Of a stretch of 64,000 bases of DNA, positions 1 through 8,847 are shown piece after piece. The stretch comes from Myroides oncorhynchi (GTDB taxonomy: Bacteria; Bacteroidota; Bacteroidia; Flavobacteriales; Flavobacteriaceae). The position numbers were made by a program, and so were the translations under genes. Location: positions 1,685,501 to 1,749,500 of the forward strand of contig NZ_JAJJMP010000001.1 of NCBI RefSeq assembly GCF_020905415.1, given 5' to 3'. The notes beneath the pieces are model-generated. The model made no database searches and had not been told where the DNA came from. It was given only the letters and a program-made list of their open reading frames with translations. How positions within the stretch are numbered: the stretch's first letter is position 1; each line of letters opens with the position of its first letter.

Positions 1-77
1 ATCACATGTTGAAAGGGCAATGCTGCCAAAACGGATGTAGACATTGCGTTTATGGCTTTAAAAACAGATATTTATAA
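1..77 (+). CDS. C-terminal end of a DUF5522-type Cys-rich protein (partial)
   Basis: Only the last 24 codons are in the window, read from base 3 to the stop at 75-77. The tail contains CCQNGCRHCVYGFK, which matches the Cys-rich C-terminus typical of DUF5522 proteins (CCGNGCRHCPYGF). The four cysteines suggest metal binding. No function is established for the family. The call rests on this short motif only. Confidence 0.6.
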   Translation, partial: HMLKGQCCQNGCRHCVYGFKNRYL

Positions 78-117
78 AAATTAAGAGGTAAAAAAGAGTG
101 TGTGCAGATATAATGTG

Positions 118-125
118 TATTTTTG
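118..125 (+). promoter_or_regulatory. -7 promoter box of the mevalonate kinase-like gene
   Basis: TATTTTTG matches the Bacteroidota TAnnTTTG -7 element. It lies 24 bases before the ATG at 150 and overlaps the alternative upstream TTG start at 123, which argues for 150 as the real start. Confidence 0.6.
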
Positions 126-149
126 CATCGTGAATTTATAATAACAGCT

Positions 150-1088
150 ATGAAAGGACCATTATTTTATTCAAAAATTCTTTTATTCGGTGAGTATGGA
201 ATTATTAAGGACTCTAAAGGACTATCTATTCCTTATAATTTTTATAAGGGAGCATTAAAGATGTCTGAACATTTAGAAGGAGTAGCTTTAAAATCTAATC
301 AAAGTTTAAAAAACTTTGCAGCTTATCTAAGTGATATGCAGGAGCAAGAGCCTTCATTAGTGAAGTTTGATATAGAGCGATTAGATTCTGAAATAGAACA
401 AGGACTTTACTTTGATTCAAGTATTCCTCAAGGATATGGAGTGGGAAGTAGTGGGGCACTTGTAGCGGCTATTTATGATCAATATGCTTACAATAAGATA
501 ACTGTTCTTGAGAACCTAACAAAAGACAAGCTTCTTGTGCTTAAAGGTATTTTTGGAAAAATGGAAGCTTTCTTCCATGGGACTAGTTCAGGTTTAGACC
601 CACTAAATAGCTACTTAAGTTTACCTATTTTAATCAATTCAAAAGACAATATTGAACCTGCAGGTATTCCTTCTCAAAGTGTAGATGGTAAGGGAGCTGT
701 GTTTTTACTTGATTCTGGAATCGTAGGAGAGACAGCACCAATGATTACGATTTTTATGGAGAGTTTAAAAGACCAAGGTTTCCGTCAGATGTTGAAAGAT
801 CAGTTTGTAAAGTATACGGATGCATGTGTTGAGAACTTCCTTAAGGGCGATGTAAAGTCGTTGTTTAGTAACACAAAGTTATTGTCTAATGTTGTTTTAA
901 ATCACTTCAAACCGATGATTCCTGAGCAATTTCATAGTATTTGGCAAAAAGGTATCGAAACAAATGATTACTACTTGAAACTATGTGGTTCAGGTGGAGG
1001 GGGATATATCTTAGGATTTACTCCTGATATTGACAAGGCTAAAGAGTCATTAAAGGATTATAAATTAGAAGTGGTTTATCAGTTCTAA
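150..1088 (+). CDS. GHMP kinase, mevalonate kinase-like
   Basis: A cytosolic GHMP-superfamily kinase of about 312 aa, most likely phosphorylating mevalonate for isoprenoid synthesis. The N-terminus has SKILLFGEYGI, the usual start of mevalonate kinases. The ATP-binding loop IPQGYGVGSSGALVAA is at about residues 92-107 and the C-terminal GHMP motif LCGSGGGGYILGF at about 278-290. The ATG at 150 is chosen because a -7 promoter box covers the upstream TTG. The next gene on the same strand is a UbiA prenyltransferase, which fits isoprenoid metabolism. Another GHMP kinase of the mevalonate pathway cannot be excluded by motif alone. Confidence 0.8.
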   Translation: MKGPLFYSKILLFGEYGIIKDSKGLSIPYNFYKGALKMSEHLEGVALKSNQSLKNFAAYLSDMQEQEPSLVKFDIERLDSEIEQGLYFDSSIPQGYGVGSSGALVAAIYDQYAYNKITVLENLTKDKLLVLKGIFGKMEAFFHGTSSGLDPLNSYLSLPILINSKDNIEPAGIPSQSVDGKGAVFLLDSGIVGETAPMITIFMESLKDQGFRQMLKDQFVKYTDACVENFLKGDVKSLFSNTKLLSNVVLNHFKPMIPEQFHSIWQKGIETNDYYLKLCGSGGGGYILGFTPDIDKAKESLKDYKLEVVYQF

Positions 1089-1148
1089 TCAAAAATATGT
1101 AAATGTTATAACCTTTCGCTTTTGCGAAACAAAATTGAAACAAGAATA

Positions 1149-2072
1149 ATGTTGTCTAGGAAAAATAAGTTGCTCTTAGCAAAAATATTTAGCTTGTTCT
1201 CAGTAGTGAGAGGTTATAACATTTTTATTATAGTACTAGCACAGTACCTAGCATCTATCTTTATATTTGCTCCTGATCTTAGGGCATTAGATGTTATTTT
1301 GGATTGGAAGCTGTTTCTAATCATCTTTGGATCTTCGTTAGCTATTGCTGGAGGATATATAATTAATAATTTTTACGATGCAGAAAAAGATCTAATTAAC
1401 AGACCACTTAAGTCAATGTTAGATCGGTTAGTTAGTCAAACTACGAAGTTACGTGTTTATTTTGCACTTAATTTTTTAGCTGTAGGAATTGTATTTCCTG
1501 TGTCATGGCATGCCTCTCTATTTTTCTCGGGATACATATTTTTATTATGGTTTTATTCTCATAAATTAAAGAAGTATCCTATTATCGGGAATCTAACAGC
1601 ATCTCTTTTAGCTATATTGCCTTTTTTTAGTATTCTGATGTATTTTAGGTTTTATTATCCATCTATTTTTTTGCATGCATCCTTTTTGTATCTAATCATT
1701 TTAATTAGAGAGCTAATAAAAGATATGGAGAATATTAAAGGCGATTTTGCAAATAATTATCAGACTATTCCTGTGAGATTTGGAGAGAAGAAAGCAAAGG
1801 AATTAATTACTTTGGTCACGCTGCTAACTTTAATACCTATCTTTCTTTTGGTAAATAATCTGAATTTAGGATATATGACTTATTACTTCTATCTCAGTAT
1901 TATAGTACTGATTCTCTTCTTATATAGATTGTGGACTTCTAAGACAGTCATGCAATATCATAGTTTACATATTAGCCTGAAGTTATTAATTTTGTTAGGA
2001 GTGTTTTCTATTGTTTTAATTGACCCTGAGGTGTTGATAAATGGTAAAACTCTATTGGAGGAAAACTTATAA
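1149..2072 (+). CDS. UbiA-family prenyltransferase (geranylgeranylglycerol-phosphate geranylgeranyltransferase-like)
   Basis: An integral membrane prenyltransferase of about 307 aa. The first Asp-rich motif NNFYDAEKD, which binds the Mg-diphosphate of the prenyl donor, follows two predicted helices. The second Asp-rich motif appears as KDMENIKGD. Hydrophobic segments fill the rest, as expected for the 8-9 TM UbiA fold. The ATG at 1149 is preferred over a TTG at 1122. It follows the mevalonate kinase-like gene by 60 bases and is probably cotranscribed. In flavobacteria this neighbour is usually annotated as a geranylgeranylglycerol-phosphate synthase-type enzyme; the true acceptor is unknown. 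Confidence 0.75.
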   Translation: MLSRKNKLLLAKIFSLFSVVRGYNIFIIVLAQYLASIFIFAPDLRALDVILDWKLFLIIFGSSLAIAGGYIINNFYDAEKDLINRPLKSMLDRLVSQTTKLRVYFALNFLAVGIVFPVSWHASLFFSGYIFLLWFYSHKLKKYPIIGNLTASLLAILPFFSILMYFRFYYPSIFLHASFLYLIILIRELIKDMENIKGDFANNYQTIPVRFGEKKAKELITLVTLLTLIPIFLLVNNLNLGYMTYYFYLSIIVLILFLYRLWTSKTVMQYHSLHISLKLLILLGVFSIVLIDPEVLINGKTLLEENL

Positions 2073-2128
2073 GTCCTAAAAGTTGTGTAAACTTTTAGAG
2101 TTTTAATAATTAATGCTTAGAATAAAAC

Positions 2129-2136
2129 TATCTTTG
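2129..2136 (+). promoter_or_regulatory. -7 promoter box of the pseudouridine synthase gene
   Basis: TATCTTTG matches TAnnTTTG and lies 15 bases before the ATG at 2152. The upstream ATG at 2113 would lie ahead of this promoter, so 2152 is taken as the start. Confidence 0.7.
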
Positions 2137-2151
2137 CAAAAATCTTTTGAT

Positions 2152-3153
2152 ATGAATAACGGTAAGTCGAGTTCAGGAAATAATAAATCGAATCGCTCAG
2201 GAAGTAGAAATACAGCGGGTAAGAAGTCTTTTGGTTCTAAAGACGGAGCAAAGAAGACGTATGGTGGGAATGATAGTAATAAGAAGTCTTTTGGACCTAA
2301 AGAAGGACCAAAAAAGACGTATGGAGATAATGATACAAACAAGAAGTCTGTCGCTAATAAAGAAGTCAAAAAACCTTTTAGCGCTAATACTACTAAAAAA
2401 TACGATAGTAAACCAAGAGTAAAAAATACTCCTAAGGATTCTGATGAATTGCGTTTAAATAAATATATTGGTAACTCAGGTGTATGTTCACGACGTGAGG
2501 CTGATATCTATATCGTATCAGGGAATGTAAAAGTAAATGGTGAGGTTATCACTGAGCTAGGATATAGGGTAAAGAAGACGGATGTAGTTAACTTTGACGG
2601 GACTATTCTTACTCCTGAGAAACTTACTTATGTGTTATTAAACAAACCAAAAGGTTTTGCTACAATTAATGAGCCTGTTGTTACTGAAGAGAACGTATTG
2701 TCATTAATTAAAGGAGCTTCTAAATATCCATTAGTACCTATCGGAAGAATGGATAAGACAACTATTGGTTTATTGTTATTCACAAATGACACTAATTTAC
2801 TTCAAAAATTGAATTCTACAGAACAACGTTCTTCTAAGTTATACCATGTATCTTTAGATAAAAACTTAAAGTACGAAGACTTAGAAAAAGTTCAAAAAGG
2901 TGTGTATATCGACGAGCGTCGTGTATTTGCTGAAGAGGTATCTTATGTAGATGATCAACCTAAGACTGAGATTGGTATTAAATTAAAAGCATCTAACGTT
3001 AAGTTGGTACGTGCTATCTTTGAGTCTTTAGGATATAATGTTATTAAGTTAGACCGTGTAATGTATGGTCAATTAACTAAATGGAACCTTCCTAGAGGTA
3101 AATGGAGACACCTAACGGATGAGGAAGTAAGAAACCTTAAGAATAGTAAATAA
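2152..3153 (+). CDS. rRNA pseudouridine synthase, RsuA/RluB/RluE/RluF family
   Basis: Isomerises uridine to pseudouridine in ribosomal RNA. The first 90 or so residues are a low-complexity, Lys/Ser/Gly/Asn-rich tail with near-repeats of KKSFG and KKTYGG/D, probably disordered and RNA binding. It is followed by an S4 RNA-binding domain beginning LRLNKYIGNSGVCSRREAD, then the catalytic domain with GRMDKTTIGLLL, whose Asp (about residue 199) is the catalytic residue. The enzyme core is complete; the repeat-rich tail is common in Bacteroidota versions. A strong -7 box at 2129 fixes the start, and an intrinsic terminator follows the stop. Confidence 0.88.
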   Translation: MNNGKSSSGNNKSNRSGSRNTAGKKSFGSKDGAKKTYGGNDSNKKSFGPKEGPKKTYGDNDTNKKSVANKEVKKPFSANTTKKYDSKPRVKNTPKDSDELRLNKYIGNSGVCSRREADIYIVSGNVKVNGEVITELGYRVKKTDVVNFDGTILTPEKLTYVLLNKPKGFATINEPVVTEENVLSLIKGASKYPLVPIGRMDKTTIGLLLFTNDTNLLQKLNSTEQRSSKLYHVSLDKNLKYEDLEKVQKGVYIDERRVFAEEVSYVDDQPKTEIGIKLKASNVKLVRAIFESLGYNVIKLDRVMYGQLTKWNLPRGKWRHLTDEEVRNLKNSK

Positions 3154-3170
3154 GACTACAATATAAATGT

Positions 3171-3200
3171 AAAGCTCGCTAGATGATAGCGAGCTTTTTT
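3171..3200 (+). terminator. Intrinsic terminator after the pseudouridine synthase
   Basis: An 11-bp stem AAAGCTCGCTA / TAGCGAGCTTT with a 5-base loop and a T run. It lies 18 bases after the stop and may also serve the convergent gene ending at 3209. Confidence 0.85.
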
Positions 3201-3208
3201 ATTGGTGT

Positions 3209-3679
3209 TTATTGTACTTGTATCACTATAGGTAGAGTAAATTGTGACCTAACTCTTTTATCGTTAAGTTCTGCAGGTATCCATCTAGACATGTTGTTAA
3301 GGACTCTAATCGCTTCTTTACCTGCGCCATATCCTGGATCTTTAACTACTTCTATATCTGTAATACTACCATCTGCTTCGATTGTGAATTGTATGATTAT
3401 TTGTATACTATGCGAACCTATATTAGGCACTCTAAACTTAGAGATAAACTGGTTATTAAAAGCTGACATACCTCCGGGGTATTCTGCTTTTTGAATTTCC
3501 TCATTACTGTGTTTGTTTTCTTTGGATAGTTTTGAAACGGGAGGTAAATCCTCTTCTTTCTTAACCTCCTTATCAGTATTAGTAACTATGTTATCTTCTA
3601 TTTTGTATTCCTTTTCTTCCATTTTACAAGAAAGAGCTAACATTAATAGTAGACTCAATAGTAGTGTTCCTCTAGTCAT
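3209..3679 (-). CDS. TonB C-terminal domain lipoprotein (energy transducer TonB-like)
   Basis: A 156-aa lipoprotein. The N-terminus MTRGTLLLSLLLMLALSC is an SPII signal peptide with the lipobox Cys at residue 18. A charged linker follows, then a TonB C-terminal-like domain with YPGGMSAFNNQF and the IQFTIEADGSITDIEVVKDPG strand pattern. Such proteins are abundant in Bacteroidota. Lipidation rather than a TM anchor makes coupling to ExbBD uncertain. The longer upstream reading (from 3730) would run into a MITE-like repeat, so the ATG at 3679 is preferred. Confidence 0.75.
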   Translation of the reverse strand: MTRGTLLLSLLLMLALSCKMEEKEYKIEDNIVTNTDKEVKKEEDLPPVSKLSKENKHSNEEIQKAEYPGGMSAFNNQFISKFRVPNIGSHSIQIIIQFTIEADGSITDIEVVKDPGYGAGKEAIRVLNNMSRWIPAELNDKRVRSQFTLPIVIQVQ

Positions 3680-3707
3680 TTCTTTTTTAGTAAAGATAAT
3701 TAATATT

Positions 3708-3863
3708 AACTCTGATTCCACATTAGCCAAATACTACAAAGCAATTCTACTTCATATCTCTTTCATTAGTTCTAAAACCATACTATAGTATGCTTTACTC
3801 ACTAATTCAGAGCTATTTTGTATAATTACTTTTCGTTTATATGTCTATCGCGGAATCCGGGTT
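3708..3863 (-). repeat. MITE-like dispersed repeat, copy A (156 bp)
   Basis: This copy has the same length as copy B at 18245-18400 and is its reverse complement with scattered changes. The ends are imperfect inverted repeats (ACTCTGATTCC at the left, GGAATCCGGGTT at the right). The centre contains the 14-bp perfect palindrome CATACTATAGTATG. It lies immediately upstream of the TonB-like lipoprotein gene. Confidence 0.8.
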
Positions 3864-3904
3864 AAATGAGGGGGAAATGTGAGTCTGCCTTATAATTATA
3901 AAAA

Positions 3905-3932
3905 AAGTGAACAGAAACTTATCTGTTCACTT
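3905..3932 (-). terminator. Intrinsic terminator downstream of the pirin gene
   Basis: An 11-bp stem AAGTGAACAGA / TCTGTTCACTT with a 6-base loop. An A run on the left becomes the U tract on the minus strand. It lies 26 bases beyond the pirin stop. Confidence 0.8.
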
Positions 3933-3957
3933 CCATGTATTTATTGTAGTTATCTTA

Positions 3958-4689
3958 TTATTGTAAGTAGCTTGGAAGTTCCATAGGAATCTCCATAAGT
4001 AACACTTGGCTGTTTTCATTAGCCTTAATAGTGAAAGTATCTTCGCCATCGAAGCCTATAGCATCTCTTCTGTGTAAGACATCGCTTCCTAATGTGATAT
4101 CACCTTCTAGGATAAACATAAACACCCCATTTGACTTGTCTTTTAGTTCATAGCTAAGCTCTTTGCCTTGTTCTAAATCTGCCATGTGAAACCAAGCATT
4201 CTGATGTATCCACACCCCTTTATCATCTGGATTAGGAGAAAGAATTTGATCCCATTGATTTGCTCTATCTTCTTTGTTTAATTTTAGCTGATCATAACGT
4301 GGTTTTACATTTAGCTTATCAGGGAATATCCAAATCTGTAAGAACTGACTTTCTTGATTTTCGTTAGGATTAAACTCACTATGTTGTACACCTGTACCTG
4401 CACTCATTATTTGGATTTCTCCTTCATTAATGATTGTTCCATTTCCCATACTGTCCTTGTGAGATAAGCTCCCCGATAACGGAATAGAGATAATCTCCAT
4501 ATTATCATGAGGGTGAGTGCCGAATCCCATTCCAGCAGCTACATTGTCATCATTCAATACTCGAAGTACACCGAAGTGTACTCTATCGTTATTTCTATAG
4601 TTAGCGAAACTAAAGGTATGATGAGATTTTAACCATCCGTGATTAGCGTAACCTCTACTGTCTGCTGTGTATAATATTTTTGTGTTCAT
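3958..4689 (-). CDS. Pirin family protein (YhaK-like bicupin)
   Basis: A 243-aa cytosolic cupin protein. The metal ligands of the pirin family are all visible: His59 and His61 in GTHPHDN, His103 in GVQHSEFN and Glu105, so an Fe-binding N-terminal cupin is expected. The C-terminal cupin lacks such a set. Family members include quercetin 2,3-dioxygenase-like enzymes and redox-sensing proteins; the substrate here cannot be read from sequence. It is monocistronic, with a TATCTTTG promoter box upstream and a terminator downstream. Confidence 0.88.
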   Translation of the reverse strand: MNTKILYTADSRGYANHGWLKSHHTFSFANYRNNDRVHFGVLRVLNDDNVAAGMGFGTHPHDNMEIISIPLSGSLSHKDSMGNGTIINEGEIQIMSAGTGVQHSEFNPNENQESQFLQIWIFPDKLNVKPRYDQLKLNKEDRANQWDQILSPNPDDKGVWIHQNAWFHMADLEQGKELSYELKDKSNGVFMFILEGDITLGSDVLHRRDAIGFDGEDTFTIKANENSQVLLMEIPMELPSYLQ

Positions 4690-4709
4690 AGCTTTATTAT
4701 TTTGTGTTA

Positions 4710-4717
4710 CAAAGATA
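4710..4717 (-). promoter_or_regulatory. -7 promoter box of the pirin gene
   Basis: On the minus strand this reads TATCTTTG, a perfect TAnnTTTG match, 20 bases before the ATG at 4689. Confidence 0.7.
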
Positions 4718-4774
4718 AGTTACACCATGTGCTATTATCCTTAATGTAGGTTAAGAATGCTATGTACTAGTACT

Positions 4775-6049
4775 TTACTGCTTATTTCTAGTAGTGTCAA
4801 AGTATTCTCGTAGTATCTCTTCTCTAAAATCAGGATGAGCGATATTCGCTAGTGCATGTACTCGATCTACTATAGACTTGGCTCTAAGATCAGCGACTCC
4901 ATATTCTGTCACGATAAATTGTGCATGGGCGCGAGAGGTCACTACTCCAGCACCGTGTTTTAGGAAGGGTACTATTTTATTACCACCTTTTTTGGTTGTA
5001 GCAGACATTGCTATAATCGCTTTCCCTCCTTTACTACGAGTAGCTCCACGCATAAAATCTACTTGCCCACCTACTCCCGAGTAAATATTAGGACCGATAG
5101 AGTCAGCGCATATCTGCCCTGTTAGGTCTATCTCTACAGCAGAGTTAATCGCTATGGTCTTAGGATTTTGGCGAATAATGAAAGGATCATTCGTATAAGA
5201 ACACTCTTTAAATTCGAAGAAAGGATTGTTGTCTAAGTACTTGTATATACGTTCTGTACCAACACAGAATGTTGAGACAGCTTTATTGTTAGAAGACGTC
5301 TGTTGAGAACAATCTAATGCTCCTGCTTCAATTAAGTCGATCACTCCGTCAGCGAACATCTCTGTGTGTAATCCTAAGTGCTTGTGATTTTTTAGTTTTT
5401 GTAATACAGCTTCAGGGATAGATCCAATCCCCATCTGTAAAGTACTACCATCTTCTATTAATTCGGCAATATATCCACCTATTTTATCTTCGATATCATC
5501 ATAGCTATCACTGTATTCTGTTAATAAAGGAGTATGATGTTCTACAAGTACATCTATCTTAGAGATATGTAAAGCAGCATCACCGAAAGTACGGGGGATG
5601 TATTTATTCACTTGCGCAATCACAATCTTAGAGGAGCGTATCGCTGCAGGTGTTGCTTCTACAGAAGTACCTAAAGAACAGAATCCGTGCTCATCTGGTG
5701 GTGATACTTGTATTAGAGTTACATCTAGATGTACCAGACCACTGTCAAAAGCTTCTGGTAATGAACCTAAGAATATCGGTGTATATGTACCATTACCCTC
5801 TTTAATAGTATGCCTAACATTACCACCTGTAAAGAAAGAATTTACAAAGAAGCTTTCTCTGTATTTAGGATCTGCATAAGGAGCTTTACCTAATGTGTGA
5901 ATATGACAGAACTCTACTTTTCTTAATTCGTGCGCCCGTTCTACTATAGCGTCTATTAAGTGGTTAGGAGTACATGCTACAGCATGTACATAGATTCGGT
6001 CACCAGATTTGATAAGCTTAGCGGCTTCTTGTGCAGTTGTGTAATTCAT
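4775..6049 (-). CDS. Acetyl-CoA hydrolase/CoA-transferase family protein (4-hydroxybutyrate/propionate CoA-transferase type)
   Basis: A 424-aa family I CoA-transferase. It moves CoA from acetyl-CoA or a similar donor to a carboxylic acid through a glutamyl-CoA thioester. The expected catalytic Glu is Glu230 in LGLHTEMFADG, and the oxyanion-loop region QMGIGSIPEAV lies at 205-215. The C-terminal domain contains the conserved GGQVDFMRGA and EYGVADLRAKS segments. Length and motifs suggest an intact enzyme. The acid substrate (acetate, butyrate, 4-hydroxybutyrate) cannot be decided here. It appears monocistronic. Confidence 0.85.
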   Translation of the reverse strand: MNYTTAQEAAKLIKSGDRIYVHAVACTPNHLIDAIVERAHELRKVEFCHIHTLGKAPYADPKYRESFFVNSFFTGGNVRHTIKEGNGTYTPIFLGSLPEAFDSGLVHLDVTLIQVSPPDEHGFCSLGTSVEATPAAIRSSKIVIAQVNKYIPRTFGDAALHISKIDVLVEHHTPLLTEYSDSYDDIEDKIGGYIAELIEDGSTLQMGIGSIPEAVLQKLKNHKHLGLHTEMFADGVIDLIEAGALDCSQQTSSNNKAVSTFCVGTERIYKYLDNNPFFEFKECSYTNDPFIIRQNPKTIAINSAVEIDLTGQICADSIGPNIYSGVGGQVDFMRGATRSKGGKAIIAMSATTKKGGNKIVPFLKHGAGVVTSRAHAQFIVTEYGVADLRAKSIVDRVHALANIAHPDFREEILREYFDTTRNKQ

Positions 6050-6164
6050 TTCTTTGTGTGTTTTTTGTTTAGCAACACGTTATTATTCATTAAATGTACA
6101 GCATTACTATCTACAAGGCAAACAAAAAGTATGTATAATCATTTTTTCATTGGTTGTAATAGTG

Positions 6165-6172
6165 TAATTTTG
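6165..6172 (+). promoter_or_regulatory. -7 promoter box of map
   Basis: TAATTTTG matches TAnnTTTG and lies 21 bases before the map ATG at 6194. Confidence 0.55.
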
Positions 6173-6193
6173 TAGGATATAAAATTTTAAGGT

Positions 6194-7012
6194 ATGATAA
6201 TTCCAAAAACTCTTGAAGAAATCGAGTTGATGAGACAGAGCGCATTGCTTGTTTCTAAAACATTAGGAATGATAGCTACAGAGCTAAAACCAGGAGTAAC
6301 AACTTTAGAGCTTGATGCAAAAGCTGAAGAATTTATTAGAGATCACGGAGCGGTACCAGGATTTAAAGGCCTTTACGGTTGTCCTTCTACGTTGTTAACT
6401 AGTGTGAACGAACAGATTGTACACGGATTACCTACTAATCGTCCTTTAGAAGAGGGTGATATAGTATCTGTAGACTGCGGTACAGTGATGAACGGATTTT
6501 ATGGAGATCACGCTTATACATTCGAGATTGGAGATGTAGATCCAGCTACTAAGAAGTTATTACAGATTACAAAAGAATCGCTATACGTAGGTATCAGACA
6601 ATTCAAATTAGGAAATAGAGTAGAAGACGTAGGTAGTGCTATCCAACGCTTTTGTGAGAAAGAAGGGTACACTGTAGTTCGCGAGCTAGTAGGTCACGGA
6701 TTAGGTACTAAAATGCATGAAGATCCTGAAATGCCTAACTATGGTAAGCCTGGTAATGGTAAAAGATTCGTAGAAGGTATGGTGGTAGCTATAGAGCCTA
6801 TGATCAACTTAGGTACTCGTAATATCAAGCAACTTAATGACGGATGGACTATCGTAACACGTGATGGAAAACCATCTGCACACTTCGAACACGATGTGGC
6901 ATTAGTGAATGGTAAACCTGAGTTACTTTCTACATTCCAGTATATCTATCAAGCATTAGGTATCACTAGTAATGAAGAAGATGAGTTTAGAGCTAAAGCA
7001 TTAGTTCTTTAA
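6194..7012 (+). CDS. map: Type I methionine aminopeptidase
   Basis: A 272-aa cytosolic metalloprotease that removes the initiator Met from nascent proteins. The five metal ligands are all present: Asp94 (SVDCG), Asp105 (GDHAYTF), His168 (VGHGLG), Glu201 (AIEPM) and Glu232 (FEHDVAL), with substrate-binding His78 (VHGLP). It lacks the N-terminal zinc-finger extension and so is of the type Ia bacterial form. The downstream methyltransferase begins 16 bases after the stop and is probably cotranscribed. Confidence 0.95.
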   Translation: MIIPKTLEEIELMRQSALLVSKTLGMIATELKPGVTTLELDAKAEEFIRDHGAVPGFKGLYGCPSTLLTSVNEQIVHGLPTNRPLEEGDIVSVDCGTVMNGFYGDHAYTFEIGDVDPATKKLLQITKESLYVGIRQFKLGNRVEDVGSAIQRFCEKEGYTVVRELVGHGLGTKMHEDPEMPNYGKPGNGKRFVEGMVVAIEPMINLGTRNIKQLNDGWTIVTRDGKPSAHFEHDVALVNGKPELLSTFQYIYQALGITSNEEDEFRAKALVL

Positions 7013-7028
7013 TCACTCATTCTTATTA

Positions 7029-7793
7029 ATGAAGAAGTTATTCAAAACAATATTGAACATAGTACCTCGACCGATATTAATTCGGTTGAGTTACGTTGTT
7101 CGTCCTATGATGGCATGGTACCTAAAGGGAGATACCTTTACGGATCCTATTGATGGGAAGAGTTTTAAGACCTTCTTACCTTATGGATATGCTAAGCAAC
7201 GCAATAACGTTCTTTCTCCTAGTACACTTTCACTAGAGAGACACCGCCTCTTATGGCTTTATTTACAGCGTGAGACAGACTTTTTTAGTACGCCTAAGAA
7301 AGTACTACACTTCGCACCTGAACAGGCGTTCTATAAGCGCTTCAAGAAACAACCTAACCTTGACTATACTACTACAGACTTAGAATCTCCTTTAGCTGAT
7401 GTTAAAGCAGATATCTGTAATCTGCCTTTTGAAGATAATAGCTTTGATATGATTCTTTGTAATCACGTTTTAGAGCATATCCCAAATGATACGAAAGCGA
7501 TGCAAGAACTGTATCGTATCCTTAGACCTGGTGGTATGGGGATATTCCAGATTCCACAAGATATGTCTAGAGCAGTAACCTTTCAAGATGATTCTATCAC
7601 AGATCCTAAAGAGCGCACGCTTATCTTCGGTCAGTATGACCACGTGCGTGTCTACGGTCGTGACTATTTTGACAAGCTTAGAGCAGTCGGATTTACCGTT
7701 ATAGAAGAAGACTTCATACATAAACTTACTCCTGAAGAAGTAACTAAATACTGTCTAGCAGAAGGAGAGATTATACCTGTGTGTTTTAAGTAA
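7029..7793 (+). CDS. Class I SAM-dependent methyltransferase
   Basis: A 254-aa protein. The Rossmann core begins at KVLHFAPEQAF (91-101), where the usual glycine-rich motif I is replaced by FAPEQ. It is followed by motif II TTTDLES (114-120), the acidic ADICNLPFEDNSFDMILCNHVLEHI region (127-151) and LRPGGMG (165-171). Methyltransferase type 11 proteins with this altered motif I are regularly found next to map in flavobacteria. The substrate is unknown. It probably shares the map transcript. Confidence 0.8.
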   Translation: MKKLFKTILNIVPRPILIRLSYVVRPMMAWYLKGDTFTDPIDGKSFKTFLPYGYAKQRNNVLSPSTLSLERHRLLWLYLQRETDFFSTPKKVLHFAPEQAFYKRFKKQPNLDYTTTDLESPLADVKADICNLPFEDNSFDMILCNHVLEHIPNDTKAMQELYRILRPGGMGIFQIPQDMSRAVTFQDDSITDPKERTLIFGQYDHVRVYGRDYFDKLRAVGFTVIEEDFIHKLTPEEVTKYCLAEGEIIPVCFK

Positions 7794-8138
7794 GTGTTTG
7801 TATTCACTGACTTATAAGAGTTTTAGTTAAAGCACTTCCTTAATAAAATAGATAACTAGGTACACTTGCCAATATTTATACATTTAACTGCCAATATTGA
7901 CATACCTTATACTTGTCATATAGCAATAAATGTTTCTATAGTGAACAAACTTAGTTGGTTTGTGTGAATATATGTGTTTTTTAAAAGTGAATATGTTTTA
8001 TTTTTGCATATTTAGTTAAAAATATAAATATAGGTATTTTTTTTGTTTGAACATATTTAGTAGAATAGGTATTTCGTCTTAAAAACTCTTTTTCTATCTG
8101 TAGACGAATGGTTATCTTCGTACTTATTAAGAAATATT
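7794..8138. other. Intergenic region without recognisable genes
   Basis: 345 AT-rich bases with no ORF worth calling. A TATTTTTG at 7999-8006 and a TATCTTCG at 8113-8120 resemble -7 promoter boxes. The second is 18 bases from the next ATG and is the better candidate. Confidence 0.5.
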
Positions 8139-8807
8139 ATGGAGAATAAAGTGATAACAACAGTACTTTTTGATATGGATGGAGTCTTAATTGACTCGGA
8201 GGGATTTTGGCAACAAGCAGAGGAGGAAGTATTTACTTCGGTTGGAGCTATATGGGATGAGGAAATTGCACTTCAGACACAAGGGAAGACAACTAGAGCG
8301 GTGACTGAACTGTGGTATGAACTGTTTCCTTGGAAAGGTAAGACTATTGAAGAAGTAGAGCAAGCAGTCATAGATAGAGTAGAAGAATTAATTCGCGCTG
8401 AGGGGCAGATTAAAGAAGGAGTAGTACAGACCTTAACATTCTTAAAAGGAAGAGGTGTCAAGATAGGATTAGCAACTAATTCACCAGAAGTTTTAATTAA
8501 TGCAGCACTTGAACGTCTTGGTATTCGTGATTTCTTTCAGACTATTGTATCTGTAGAACACGTTGAGAAGGGTAAACCAGCGCCAGATGTATATCTAAAA
8601 GCAGCATCTAATCTAGGTAGTCAGCCTAGTGAATGTATTGTTATTGAAGATTCGTTTACAGGAGCTACAGCTGGTAAGAATGCGAATATGATAGTCATCG
8701 CTATTCCCGATAAGGAACAATACGATCAAGAGAGGTTTGATATTACAGACTTTAAATTGAAGAGTATGGTTTTATTAAATGAAAAAATTGTATCTTTTTT
8801 GCAGTAA
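8139..8807 (+). CDS. HAD family hydrolase, hexitol/2-deoxyglucose-6-phosphatase (YniC/HxpB) type
   Basis: A 222-aa HAD phosphatase with a subclass I cap. Motif I is FDMDGVLIDSE (nucleophile Asp12, acid/base Asp14). Motif II is LATNSPEVL, motif III is the Lys of VEKGKPAPDVY and motif IV is VIEDSFTGATAG. The cap region with EEIALQTQGKTTRAVTELWYE is characteristic of the YniC/HxpB group, which dephosphorylates sugar phosphates such as 2-deoxyglucose-6-phosphate. The exact substrate is inferred from family likeness only. Confidence 0.82.
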   Translation: MENKVITTVLFDMDGVLIDSEGFWQQAEEEVFTSVGAIWDEEIALQTQGKTTRAVTELWYELFPWKGKTIEEVEQAVIDRVEELIRAEGQIKEGVVQTLTFLKGRGVKIGLATNSPEVLINAALERLGIRDFFQTIVSVEHVEKGKPAPDVYLKAASNLGSQPSECIVIEDSFTGATAGKNANMIVIAIPDKEQYDQERFDITDFKLKSMVLLNEKIVSFLQ

Positions 8808-8847
8808 TATAAAGGAGATAGTTTAGCAAAGTTTAAAAACAGTAATT

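Noticed and set aside
2103..2369. Minus-strand Phe/Pro/Ser-rich ORF
   Set aside because: It is the mirror of the Lys/Ser repeat region of the pseudouridine synthase and has no independent support.
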